Of a stretch of 64,000 nt of DNA, positions 17,353 through 26,299 are shown in pieces. How positions within the stretch are numbered: the first letter of the stretch is position 1; each line of letters begins with the position of its first letter. The translations under genes and the position numbers were made by a program. The DNA is taken from contig NZ_JASZYU010000003.1 of NCBI RefSeq assembly GCF_030316825.1, positions 372,001-436,000 of the forward strand, written 5' to 3'. The DNA comes from Variovorax fucosicus. GTDB lineage: Bacteria > Pseudomonadota > Gammaproteobacteria > Burkholderiales > Burkholderiaceae_C. Under the pieces are notes generated by a model. The model had not been told where the DNA came from, did no database searches, and saw only the letters and a list, made by a program, of their open reading frames with translations.

Positions 17353-19689
17353 ATGCATACAGCCTTGGTGCCATCAGCCGGGCCCTCCGTGGCCGCCATG
17401 ACGGTGTCGGTGCGCACGCTTTGCGCGTTCGCAGCCAAGGCTGGCGATTTGGACATCCGGTTCGTGCCCGCGCCAAGCGCGCTGGAGGGAATGGCCGGCC
17501 ACAGGCTGGTTCAGGCCCGACGTGGCCTTGGCTACCAGAAGGAAGTGGCGCTGGCCAGCCGCTGCGACTCGCTGCAGGTGAGGGGGCGCGCCGACGGGTT
17601 CGATGCGGACAAGGGTCGCGTGGAAGAAATCAAGACCTTCCGCGGCGATTTGGAGGCCATGCGCTCGAACCACCGCGCGCTGCACTGGGCGCAGGCTTGG
17701 TGCTATGGCTGGATGCTGTGCGAGCAGGAGTCGCTGGCTTCGATCACGGTTGCGCTGGTCTATCTGGAGATCGCGACGGGCGAGGAGACGGTGCTCGAGG
17801 CACGCTGCACGCGCGAAGCGCTGCGTGCCGACTTCGAGGCGCTTTGCGCGCGGTTCATGGGTTGGGCCAAGCAAGAGGACACCCGGCGCGCCGTGCTGGC
17901 CGCGCAACTGGACACGCTGGCCTTCCCGCACGCCGGCTTTCGCGCGGGCCAGCGCGAACTGGCGCAGGGTGTCTACCGCGCGGCGAGCGCACAACGCTGC
18001 CTGATCGCACAGGCGCCCACGGGAATCGGCAAGACGGTCGCGACCCTCTACCCGCTGCTGCGGGGATGGTCGACCCACCAGACCGACAAGATCTTCTACC
18101 TCACCGCGAAGACGCCCGGCCGCGCGGTGGCGCTGCAGGCGCTCGACCTGATCGGCGCCGGCGCCGCTGCGCTGCGGGTGCTCGAACTCACCGCCCGCGA
18201 CAAGGCATGCGAGTACCCGGGCCGTGCCTGCAGCGGCGAGACCTGCCCCCTGGCGCGCGGCTTCTACGACCGGCTGGCGGCCGCGCGCGACACGGCAGCA
18301 ACTGCGCGCCGGCTGGACCGTGCGCGCCTGCGCGAGATCGCACTGACGCATTCGGTGTGCCCGTACTACCTGGCGCAGGAGATGGTGCGCTGGAGCGACG
18401 TGGTGGTCGCGGACTACAACTACTACTTCGACAGCAGTGCGCTGTTGTTCGCACTGACGCAACAGGAAGAGTGGCGCGTGGCGGTTCTGGTGGACGAGGC
18501 GCATAACCTGCTCGAACGCGCGCGCGGCATGTATTCGGCGACGCTGGACGAGCGGCTGCTCGCGACCGCGCAGCAGGCGGCCCCGGGCCCCATCAGGCGC
18601 GTGCTGGCAGCGGTGCAACGCGAGTGGCAGGGCGTCCAGAACGCGCAGCAGTGCACCTACGAGGCGCGAGATGCGATACCCGAGCGATTCCATCATTCGC
18701 TCGAGGCTGCCGTGAGCGCGATCGCCGAACATCTGGCGGCGGGTCCGCCTCCTGCGCAAGGGCCGCTGCTGCGCATCTTCTTCGACATGCTGCATTTCGC
18801 GCGCATGGCCGAATCTTTCGGCCTGCATTCGGTGTTCGAGAGCTCGCTGGGAGCCGAGCAAGAGGGCACGCTTTCGCTGCGCAACCTGGTGCCGGCACCG
18901 TTTCTCAAGGGCAGATTCTCCGGGTCGATCACGACCGTCTGCTTCTCCGCCACCATCGCGCCATTCGGCTTCTATCGCGACGTTCTCGGCCTGCCTGACG
19001 GCAGCGCTGAACTCGATGTGGTCTCACCCTTCCGGGCGGATCAATTGCACGTGCGCGTCGCGTTGGATCTGTCCACGCGATTCGGCGACCGGGCCCAATC
19101 GCTGCATGCCCTGACCGCCTTGATCGGCTCGCAGTTCCGCGAGCAGCCCGGAAACTACCTCGCGTTCTTCAGCAGCTTCGCCTACCTGGAACAGGCCCAC
19201 ACCGTGTTCAGGCGGCACCATCCCGACGTCGCCACATGGGCACAGTCGAGCGGCATGCCGGAGGCGGAACGGGAGACTTTCGCCGCACGGTTCGTGGCGG
19301 GTGGCCAAGGCATCGGCTTCGCCGTGCTTGGCGGTGCTTTCGGGGAGGGGCTGGATCTGCCCGGCGACCGGTTGATCGGAGCGTTCATCGCCAGTCTCGG
19401 CCTGCCCGAGCACGACGCCATGAACGAGGTGATGCGCGCCCGAATGGAAGTGTTGTTCGGCACGGGCTACGACTACACCTACCTGTTCCCGGGGTTGCGC
19501 AAGGTCGTGCAGGCCGCGGGCCGCGTTATCCGGACGGAACAGGATGCAGGCGTGGTCTATCTGATGGACGATCGTTTTGCGCGGCCCGAGATTCGCCGCC
19601 TGCTGCCATCGTGGTGGCGCGTTGAGACCGCGCTCAGCGGCACTCGTAGTCCGCCGCTGCCTTCGCCGTCCCCGTCCCTTTCCACGTGA
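17353..19689 (+). CDS. DinG/XPD-type ATP-dependent DNA helicase with N-terminal nuclease domain
   Basis: A 778-residue superfamily 2 helicase. Residues ~20-190 form a PD-(D/E)XK-like nuclease domain with VEEIKTFRGDLE. Walker A is APTGIGKTVATLYP, the DEAH box is VLVDEAHNLLERA, and motif VI is QAAGRVIRTEQD. Between Walker A and DEAH lie four Cys (ACEYPGRACSGETC and VCPYYL), matching the Fe-S cluster of XPD/DinG helicases. It probably unwinds and trims damaged or branched DNA; relatives often pair with a VRR-NUC protein, which is absent here. An ATG at 17398 (MTVSVRTLCAF) is an equally good start by family comparison. Its last 56 bp overlap the 3' end of the convergent tannase gene. Confidence 0.88.
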   Translation: MHTALVPSAGPSVAAMTVSVRTLCAFAAKAGDLDIRFVPAPSALEGMAGHRLVQARRGLGYQKEVALASRCDSLQVRGRADGFDADKGRVEEIKTFRGDLEAMRSNHRALHWAQAWCYGWMLCEQESLASITVALVYLEIATGEETVLEARCTREALRADFEALCARFMGWAKQEDTRRAVLAAQLDTLAFPHAGFRAGQRELAQGVYRAASAQRCLIAQAPTGIGKTVATLYPLLRGWSTHQTDKIFYLTAKTPGRAVALQALDLIGAGAAALRVLELTARDKACEYPGRACSGETCPLARGFYDRLAAARDTAATARRLDRARLREIALTHSVCPYYLAQEMVRWSDVVVADYNYYFDSSALLFALTQQEEWRVAVLVDEAHNLLERARGMYSATLDERLLATAQQAAPGPIRRVLAAVQREWQGVQNAQQCTYEARDAIPERFHHSLEAAVSAIAEHLAAGPPPAQGPLLRIFFDMLHFARMAESFGLHSVFESSLGAEQEGTLSLRNLVPAPFLKGRFSGSITTVCFSATIAPFGFYRDVLGLPDGSAELDVVSPFRADQLHVRVALDLSTRFGDRAQSLHALTALIGSQFREQPGNYLAFFSSFAYLEQAHTVFRRHHPDVATWAQSSGMPEAERETFAARFVAGGQGIGFAVLGGAFGEGLDLPGDRLIGAFIASLGLPEHDAMNEVMRARMEVLFGTGYDYTYLFPGLRKVVQAAGRVIRTEQDAGVVYLMDDRFARPEIRRLLPSWWRVETALSGTRSPPLPSPSPSLST

Positions 19690-21463
19690 TCCTCTTTGGA
19701 TATACGCATATCGGGTAACTCACGCTGTTGTCGCGCGAAGAGATCACCATCTCGCCCGGCGCCACGCCGCGCTCCACCCAGTCGACCAGCGCGCTGAACA
19801 TCAAGTCCCTGTCGCGCGTCGGCGTCTGGTTGGCGTTGCCCGGCAGCCAGGGCATGGGAACGACGTTGTTGTTGCCGGCCACCGTGAAGGCACGGCCCTG
19901 CGAGCTGTGTGCCATACCGGGAATGTTGTACATGCGCAGGAACTGCTGCACCTGCGCTTCTCCGCCTGCGCTCGCCTTCACCCGCTCATACCAGTGAACC
20001 GCGCCCTGCGCCGGAATCACGTCCTCGGCCAGGCCGTTCCACAGGATCATCTTGCGGTTGCCGCTGCGGAAGCGGCCGAGGTCGGCGTTGTCGGTCAGGT
20101 AGTCGCGCAGGAAGGGCAGGGTGTCGATGCGAAGGAATGCCTCGGCATAGCCGGGCAGCGTCAGTTCGCGCCAGCGGTTGCGCACGGTGGTCGAAGTGTT
20201 GGTGATCGGGATGCCCGACGCCGCGGGCGCAGCGGCGGCATAGGCCACGTCCTGCATTGCCAGTGCCAGCGTGTCGCTGCCGGCAACGCTGGTGATCTGG
20301 GTGCTCAGGCTGGAGCCGCGCGTGGGGGCCCACCACAACTGCTTGCTGCCCAACACGCGGCCAGCACGGCCGTCGGTGGTCTGCGCAGGGTCGTAGCTGC
20401 CGTCACGGGTCGGGCCGTACCAGATCTTGTTGAGCGCCACTGCTTCCTTGGCCGACATGCAGGTGGCCGCGTCGGCGTTGCTGCCGGTCACACCCTGTCC
20501 GGTGACGCCGGTGCACAGGGCGCCAGCATCGCGCAGCGGGTCATAGCTGCAACTGAACGGGTCGACCAGGAAGCCGAGCTTCTCCTTGTCGCAGTTGGCC
20601 ACGGCGCGCGCATTGGCGGCGGCGACCTTGCGCGCGAAGGCGTCGGCCGCAGGCCTGTCCAGCGCAGTGATGCCGAGTTCCTCCTTCATGACGATCTGCG
20701 GATAGAGCCCGGCCAGGCTGAAGCGGGTCACGCTGACGGCCGGCTGCGCGATCAGGTAGCCGTCATACAGGTCGGGACGTTCCTGGGCCACCTTCAGGCC
20801 TTGGCGGCCGCCCTGCGAGTGGCCATCGTAGTAGCTGTAGCGCGGCGTCCTGCCGTAGTAGACCTCGACCAGCGCGCGTGTCTTGATCGCCTGCTCGTAG
20901 ATGGCGCGGCTGCTCATGTCGCGAAAGCTCTCCTCGTTGACCCGGCCGTTCGACAGGAACGCGAATGAGGCGTCCTGGTAGTGCGGTTGGCCGCCGTCGT
21001 GCGTGCCCGAGGCATAGCCCATGTTGGCGTTGACGATGGCCGGCACCTTGCTGCCGATCGGCTCAGGGTAGCGGTGCCCGCCGCCCACCCAGCCGCCACC
21101 GCCATAGTTGCGGATGCGTTCGTTCCATACAGCGGGCGCCGGCAGCCAGACCTCGATGCCGATGCCTTGCGACCAGGAGCGAGCCGTCGTGTCCTTTTCC
21201 GCGGTGGCGCCCGGGCCGACAAGCAGCTTGACCAGGCACATGTCGGTGGCGGCCGTGATCGGCTGCGGAGAGTCCACCGCCACCAGCGGCGTGCCCTTCC
21301 GGATGTTGCGCACGGCCACCACGGTCGTCAGGGCGTCGGGCTTGAATGCGGACTTGAGGCCATCGTCGCAGGCAAGCGGCTTGCTCGGCGGGGTCGCCAC
21401 CGTACCGCAGGCAGGCAGCAGCAACGCGCCCGCGAACAACACGCACAGGGTTTGGAATTTCAT
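19634..21463 (-). CDS. Tannase/feruloyl esterase-family lipoprotein
   Basis: A 609-residue secreted ester hydrolase. The signal peptide ends in a lipobox (LLPACG). The nucleophile elbow is YYDGHSQGGRQGLKVAQ, the Asp lies in NGLAEDVIPAQGAVHWYERV and the His in NIPGMAHSSQG, so the triad is complete; Cys pairs flanking the active site are typical of the tannase family. Substrates of relatives are esters of gallic, ferulic and other phenolic acids. It stands alone, with no aromatic catabolism genes next to it. Its 3' end overlaps the helicase gene on the other strand by 56 bp. Confidence 0.9.
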   Translation of the reverse strand: MKFQTLCVLFAGALLLPACGTVATPPSKPLACDDGLKSAFKPDALTTVVAVRNIRKGTPLVAVDSPQPITAATDMCLVKLLVGPGATAEKDTTARSWSQGIGIEVWLPAPAVWNERIRNYGGGGWVGGGHRYPEPIGSKVPAIVNANMGYASGTHDGGQPHYQDASFAFLSNGRVNEESFRDMSSRAIYEQAIKTRALVEVYYGRTPRYSYYDGHSQGGRQGLKVAQERPDLYDGYLIAQPAVSVTRFSLAGLYPQIVMKEELGITALDRPAADAFARKVAAANARAVANCDKEKLGFLVDPFSCSYDPLRDAGALCTGVTGQGVTGSNADAATCMSAKEAVALNKIWYGPTRDGSYDPAQTTDGRAGRVLGSKQLWWAPTRGSSLSTQITSVAGSDTLALAMQDVAYAAAAPAASGIPITNTSTTVRNRWRELTLPGYAEAFLRIDTLPFLRDYLTDNADLGRFRSGNRKMILWNGLAEDVIPAQGAVHWYERVKASAGGEAQVQQFLRMYNIPGMAHSSQGRAFTVAGNNNVVPMPWLPGNANQTPTRDRDLMFSALVDWVERGVAPGEMVISSRDNSVSYPICVYPKRITWKGTGTAKAAADYECR

Positions 21464-21607
21464 GGTGGACTGTAGTCATCGACCCGTCCAGGAGGAGGGC
21501 AGGGAGCGAGCCTGGAACACGATGATCGTTCGCTGGCAACCGATGATCGATCGCTTCCAGGGTTTCCACCAAAATGGCGCCCACAGGGTCGAGCATCTGG
21601 AGTGCAC

Positions 21608-23398
21608 TCAGCGACCCTTGTCCTCCCAGTCCACCCAATCCACCGGATGGGTTTCGAGATATCGGCTGACGGTGGCGCCGATGGTCGGAAAGAACGCCGC
21701 TTCCCCAAGCTGCGCGAAAAGCCCGAACCGCTTCAGCTTGTCCTTGACGGGATCCTTCATCTCGGCAAAGCACAGCTGAATGCCAGCCGCGTGCAGGGTT
21801 TCGATCAACTCGGCCAGCATGTCGGCGGAGGTCACGTCCACGCTGGTGATTGGTTCCGCGGCAACGACCAGCCAGCGCACTGGCGTAGGCGACGAAGCCA
21901 CAGCGTCGAGCACCCGGTCGTGGAACAGCTCGGCGTTGGCGAAAAACAGCGGCGCATCCCAGCGAAACAGAACCAGACCGGGGATGAGACGCGCGTCGGG
22001 ATAGCGCGTGATGTCGTGGTAGCCCTTGACGCCGTCGGCGCGTCCCAGCACCGCGAAATGGGGGCGCCAGGCATCCCACAGGAATTCGATGACCGCGATC
22101 ACGATGGCCAGGCCGATGCCTTCAATCGCGCCCAGCACGGCCACGCCAACGGTGCATGCGATCGACAGCCAGAACTCCCAGCGCTGGATGCGATAGATCC
22201 GTCGCAGGTCGGTGACCTCGATCAGGCCGATGGCCGATGCGATCACGACCGCGGCCAATGCGCTGGTGGGCAAGTTTTTCAGCAGATCCGGCGCCACCAC
22301 CAGCAGCAGGGCAACGGCAAGCGCGCCGACGACTCCGGTCAGCTGGGTCTTGGCGCCTGCGGCCTCGGCCACCGGCGTGCGTGACGAACTGCTGCTGACA
22401 GGAAATCCCTGAAAAAATCCGGCCGCGAGGTTGGCGGCGCCGAGCGCCACCATCTCCTGGTTCGGGTCGACATAGGTGTGGGTCCGCGCCGCATAGACAC
22501 GAGAGAGCACGCTGGTGTCGGCGAACGAGACGAGAGCGACGGCGCAACCGCCGATCAGGACGGGGACGATGTCGGCGGTAGTGATCCATGGGATGGCGAA
22601 GGCAGGAAGACCTTGGGGGAGGGCGCCGAGAACCGACACCCCGGCGCGTGCCGCAAGGCCCAGCACGCCAACGACCACGGTCGCTCCCACAACGGCGATC
22701 AGGGTGCCCGGCAAGCGCTTGCTGCCCTTGAGCAGCAGGATGACCGCCAGGGTGCCCGCGCCGACCATGAACGTGGTCCAGTTGGTCTTTCCATCCATCA
22801 CCGCATTGGCGATGGCCCTCAGGTTCCCCAACGGCCCATCGCCTTCGATCGAAAACCCGAAAAGCTTGGGCAGTTGGCTGATCAATACCGTCAGCGCGAT
22901 GCCGTTCATGTAGCCGTAGCGAATCGGCTTGGAGAGAAGCTCGGTGACGAAGCCCAGGCGCGCGACGCCGGCAAGGATGCACACCGTCCCCGAAACGATC
23001 GCCATCATGCCCGCAAGGGCGACCGCGCGATGCGGGTCGCCGCCAGACAGTGGAAGGACGACGGCGAGCATGACGGCAGCCAACGAGGAATCCGGGCCCA
23101 GCACCAAAATCCGACTGGGTCCGAACACGGCGTATGCGAGCAACGGAACGATGGTCGCGTAGAGCCCATAGATGCCGGGTACGCCCGACGCCTGCGCGTA
23201 GGCGATGCCGACGGGCACCAGCATCGTGGTCAGCACCAGTCCGGCAACGATGTCGTGCCGCAACCAGGCCATTTGGTACCCGCGCAGCGTGCGAAGTCCC
23301 GGCATCCAGCGGGTCCACCCGGTCTGATCGGCGGCCTTCGTCCGCAGCGCAATGCGGCCCGGTTCCGGGAGAGGGGATGAAGGATCCAAATTGCTCAT
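21608..23398 (-). CDS. SulP-family anion transporter with STAS domain
   Basis: A 596-residue inner-membrane carrier. The SulP hallmark is present early: GLVLTTMLVPVGIAYAQASG followed by GIYGLYATIVPLLAYAVFG and VLGPDSSLAAVM. About 12-14 membrane segments extend to residue ~430, then a cytoplasmic STAS domain (from GLVLFRWDAPLFFANAELF to the end). Family members carry sulfate, bicarbonate, dicarboxylates or other anions; the substrate is not decided by sequence and no sulfate assimilation genes are near. It is divergent from the DUF3616 gene with an 83-bp gap. Confidence 0.9.
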   Translation of the reverse strand: MSNLDPSSPLPEPGRIALRTKAADQTGWTRWMPGLRTLRGYQMAWLRHDIVAGLVLTTMLVPVGIAYAQASGVPGIYGLYATIVPLLAYAVFGPSRILVLGPDSSLAAVMLAVVLPLSGGDPHRAVALAGMMAIVSGTVCILAGVARLGFVTELLSKPIRYGYMNGIALTVLISQLPKLFGFSIEGDGPLGNLRAIANAVMDGKTNWTTFMVGAGTLAVILLLKGSKRLPGTLIAVVGATVVVGVLGLAARAGVSVLGALPQGLPAFAIPWITTADIVPVLIGGCAVALVSFADTSVLSRVYAARTHTYVDPNQEMVALGAANLAAGFFQGFPVSSSSSRTPVAEAAGAKTQLTGVVGALAVALLLVVAPDLLKNLPTSALAAVVIASAIGLIEVTDLRRIYRIQRWEFWLSIACTVGVAVLGAIEGIGLAIVIAVIEFLWDAWRPHFAVLGRADGVKGYHDITRYPDARLIPGLVLFRWDAPLFFANAELFHDRVLDAVASSPTPVRWLVVAAEPITSVDVTSADMLAELIETLHAAGIQLCFAEMKDPVKDKLKRFGLFAQLGEAAFFPTIGATVSRYLETHPVDWVDWEDKGR

Positions 23399-23481
23399 AA
23401 GCCGCTGGCCGCTTGGACGACAGTGCAGATGCGCGTGAGCAAAGGCAAGAGGGAAGATGCGGGTGGGTCGACAATGCTTCG

Positions 23482-24405
23482 ATGGTGCAGAAACAACCTC
23501 CCGCTTTCCAGCCCTTGACCGGCATCTATGAGCCGTCGGCGATCCAGCAGTTGCCGGACGGGCGCTTTCTTGTGGTTGAGGACGAAAAGAGCCATCCCTT
23601 CAGTTTGGTCGTGATCGGCGCCGATGGAAGTGTCGACAGTACCGAGATCACTGCCGGACTGTTTCAGATCTTCAGTGACTTCTGGAAACTCGATGATCTG
23701 GAAGGACTTGCTTTGGATCGCGCAGGCTTCGTCTACGCCATCACATCGCATTCTCGAGATGGCGAAGGCGACGAAAAAAAGTCCCGTGAACGACTGGTTC
23801 GATTCCGGATCGATGGGAGCCGGGTTGCAGATACAAAAGTCGTCGATGGCTTGAAGCGCGCCTTGACGGCGAAGCATCCTGTACTGGCCTCGGCAGCCAG
23901 GATTCCGGATGTCAAAGTCGGCGGCGGGCTCAATATTGAAGCGTTGGAGATCAGCCCGGACCAGCAACGACTGCTGATCGGCTTTCGCAGCCCGTTGCAC
24001 GACGGCCGCGCGATCATTGCCAGCGTCGAGAATCCGCGTGGCCTCTTTGAGGCAGACGAAGCACCCGGGGTGGCGGCTGATCTCGACGAGTTGGACCTGG
24101 GCGGCCATGGAATTCGCGGGTTGTCTTACGTCCCCTCCATCGGCGAGTACCTGGTCATCAGTGGGCCGGTTTCGCGCGAGCCAGGCCAGTTCGCCCTCTG
24201 GCTCTGGAATGGTCAGCAAGACGGCGCGGCGCGCCGTGTCACGGTCCCGGGTCTTCAGGGCCTGGAGCACGCAGAAGGGGTGAGCCCGGCCGTCATCGAC
24301 GGGGTCGCCCGAATCATCATCGTCAGCGACGATGGGAATCGGAAGGCAGGACGATCAGCGAGTTATCTTCTGCTGGATCTCGACCAACTGCAAACTGCGC
24401 ATTGA
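23482..24405 (+). CDS. DUF3616 beta-propeller-like protein
   Basis: A 307-residue protein with no signal peptide, matching DUF3616. Repeated strand-rich modules are seen: EPSAIQQLPDGRFLVVEDE, DLEGLALDRAGFVYAITSHS, NIEALEISPDQQRLLIGFRS and GIRGLSYVPSIGEYLVISG, each a Gly/Asp-rich blade like those of esterase-like phytase or SMP-30 propellers. Family function is not established; a phosphoesterase or ligand-binding propeller is possible. I start at the ATG at 23482, where the conserved part begins; upstream codons look non-coding and the Shine-Dalgarno is weak. A phosphatase-like gene follows 67 bp downstream. Confidence 0.75.
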   Translation: MVQKQPPAFQPLTGIYEPSAIQQLPDGRFLVVEDEKSHPFSLVVIGADGSVDSTEITAGLFQIFSDFWKLDDLEGLALDRAGFVYAITSHSRDGEGDEKKSRERLVRFRIDGSRVADTKVVDGLKRALTAKHPVLASAARIPDVKVGGGLNIEALEISPDQQRLLIGFRSPLHDGRAIIASVENPRGLFEADEAPGVAADLDELDLGGHGIRGLSYVPSIGEYLVISGPVSREPGQFALWLWNGQQDGAARRVTVPGLQGLEHAEGVSPAVIDGVARIIIVSDDGNRKAGRSASYLLLDLDQLQTAH

Positions 24406-24472
24406 ATCGGCCTGCCCCGGGGGAATGCCCGGCGGGATTGAACCATCACCCCTGCGCTAAGCTCAACTCCAT

Positions 24473-24973
24473 ATGTCAACAGTGGGCAAGGTCCGGGTCA
24501 TTTTTGTTTCGAAGCGCAACTCGCTGCGAAGCGTTCTTGCGCATGCATGTCTCGAACATATCGGCGGTGAGCGTTTTGCAGCCCTGTCGTGCGGCTCTCC
24601 AAAGCACCTCGCCAGCGAAATTCATCCAGCAGCGCTTGGTGCGCTGGCGAGCGCCCGGATGCGACCGCCTCTCAGTATCCCGACAAGTTGGGGGAAGTTG
24701 AGGGAGCAAGGTGCCGGCAGAGCCACGTTCATCATCACGCTGGACGATGAGACTATCGGGGAACAGCCGGCTTGGCCGGGGCAACCAGATACCGCACTTT
24801 GGTCGATGCCGGACGTTGCTGCATTGGAAGATCCGGAAAAGGCGGCCTACGGCGCCATCCAAACCCTCTACGCCCTTCGACGCAGACTCGAGTTGTTCAT
24901 CAACCTGCCACTGGCCAAAGGTGACCGGACGTCTCTCCGAGCCGATGTCCGGGATTTGGGAACCATGAGATAG
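24473..24973 (+). CDS. Low-molecular-weight phosphatase/ArsC-fold protein lacking the catalytic Cys
   Basis: A 166-residue protein with the low-molecular-weight tyrosine phosphatase/arsenate reductase fold. The N-terminal strand and P-loop read VIFVSKRNSLRSVLA; the family norm is V-L-F-x-C-x-x-N-x-x-R-S, so Asn and Arg-Ser are kept but the nucleophilic Cys is Ser. The general-acid loop is recognisable as WSMPDVAALEDPEKA, and the last helix LYALRRRLELFINLP matches ArsC-like relatives. It should be unable to form a phosphocysteine or to reduce arsenate in the usual way. It may bind phospho-ligands instead. It is possibly co-transcribed with the DUF3616 gene. Confidence 0.7.
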   Translation: MSTVGKVRVIFVSKRNSLRSVLAHACLEHIGGERFAALSCGSPKHLASEIHPAALGALASARMRPPLSIPTSWGKLREQGAGRATFIITLDDETIGEQPAWPGQPDTALWSMPDVAALEDPEKAAYGAIQTLYALRRRLELFINLPLAKGDRTSLRADVRDLGTMR

Positions 24974-25060
24974 CACTGCGCCACCGCGCAGCCGCCCTTC
25001 GTCACCGGGCGACGGCTGGCGGCGGCAGGTGGGACTTGCCGGCTTCGGTCATGGCGTGAT

Positions 25061-26287
25061 TCAGGGCAGCACCATGACCTGCAAAGCCAGTCGCAGCCCG
25101 TGCTCGTACGCCTCATCGACCGATATCGCACGAGCGGCCCGTCCTGGCTGGTTCGCGTCGAGTGCATCGCGCGTCGAACTGTCTGGCGTGGCTGCCACCA
25201 GCTCGCGCCACCGCGAAGCGGGCAGCATCAGGGCCTCGCCGCCGGCCCCTTGCAGGACGATGCCTGCGAGACGACCACTGGCATCGAGGACCGGTCCCCC
25301 GTGCGGCCCGTCGGCGACCTCGATACCCAATCGCCGGAGTTTGGCGTTGCCCTCGACAAGGCCGAAGAAGCCTTGGCTCAGCGACGGCCAAGCGGGCACC
25401 GCGGTGTCGGATGTCGCGTATTCCACGGCAAAGCCGACACTCCCGGCGAAAGGATCACGACCCGGCATGGGCTGCGTTCCACTGCCATCGAGCGCGGCAT
25501 CCAGGCGCAGCAAGCTCAGGCCCAGGGCTTCGAAGCCTTGCTTCACTGGATCGATCCGCGCCCGCGTGGTTCGCCCGAGCCCGTTGCGTACCCAGAGCTC
25601 GCCGGATGGGGCGAGGCCCGCGACTGCGCTGGGTACCAGAGCCATCGTTCCATCGTTGATCAGCACGCCGCTGGAGACGACTCGCGCCGCCTCCGGCACC
25701 GCGGCCTGCATACCTTCCATCAACGCCTGTGGGGCCATCCGATGCGGGCCTTGCAGCAGCAGACCGGTCGCGAGTTGCCTCGGCGCCGAGAAAGCCCGGC
25801 GCACCTCGAACGCCACGGGGTCATGCGGCGAGCGCTCCAGGGTGCCTTGCAGCGAGCGTTCGGCGACCGCCGCTTGCCCACCCGCGCGCAACAACCACGC
25901 ATACAGGGCACCCGCCGGCGCGGATTCGAGGTGGGCGCCGGCAACGTGGGCGCAGAACGCCAGCGCGCGCCGGTATTGCCCGGCCTGCATGTAGGCCCGC
26001 ACCAGCCCCATCTCGGTGTCGGGGGCGTGCAGCATCATCGCGGCGCGGTCGAATGTATCCGTGGCGGCCACCGTATCGCCGCGCGCGAGTTCTGCTTCTG
26101 CGCGTGTCAGCAGCGCCAGACGGGCGGCCACCACAGCCGGGTCGAGCACGCGCATGTCCGTGATCGCTGCGGCAGAGCGTGGCGCGACTCCGCTCGCCGC
26201 GGGCTGTGCGTCGACAGGCGCGCCGGGCACGCCCAATGCGACCACCGCGAGCGCGACCAGGGACACATCTCGAAGGCTTGCCTTCAA
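25061..26287 (-). CDS. Exported TPR protein with a degenerate trypsin-like domain
   Basis: A 408-residue exported protein (signal peptide ending near APVDAQ). Residues ~45-165 are helical repeats of TPR type (RAEAELARGDTVAATDTFDR, RAYMQAGQYRRALAF). Residues ~185-370 look like a trypsin-like domain: VSSGVLINDGTMALVPSAVA resembles the N-terminal barrel, and VADGPHGGPVLDASGRLAGI matches the G-x-S-G-G-P active-site loop, with Ser replaced by His. It is therefore probably a proteolytically dead relative of trypsin-like proteases. It starts 12 bp after the 5'-nucleotidase stop, so the two are likely one operon. Role unknown; binding or scaffold function is inference. Confidence 0.65.
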   Translation of the reverse strand: MKASLRDVSLVALAVVALGVPGAPVDAQPAASGVAPRSAAAITDMRVLDPAVVAARLALLTRAEAELARGDTVAATDTFDRAAMMLHAPDTEMGLVRAYMQAGQYRRALAFCAHVAGAHLESAPAGALYAWLLRAGGQAAVAERSLQGTLERSPHDPVAFEVRRAFSAPRQLATGLLLQGPHRMAPQALMEGMQAAVPEAARVVSSGVLINDGTMALVPSAVAGLAPSGELWVRNGLGRTTRARIDPVKQGFEALGLSLLRLDAALDGSGTQPMPGRDPFAGSVGFAVEYATSDTAVPAWPSLSQGFFGLVEGNAKLRRLGIEVADGPHGGPVLDASGRLAGIVLQGAGGEALMLPASRWRELVAATPDSSTRDALDANQPGRAARAISVDEAYEHGLRLALQVMVLP

Positions 26288-26299
26288 CTGTCGAGCCCG

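Noticed and set aside
17374..18861. 495-codon minus-strand frame in the helicase gene
   Set aside because: Shadow frame; the helicase motifs on the plus strand explain the DNA.
19577..20968. 463-codon plus-strand frame across the tannase gene
   Set aside because: Antisense shadow; the tannase triad and signal peptide are on the minus strand.
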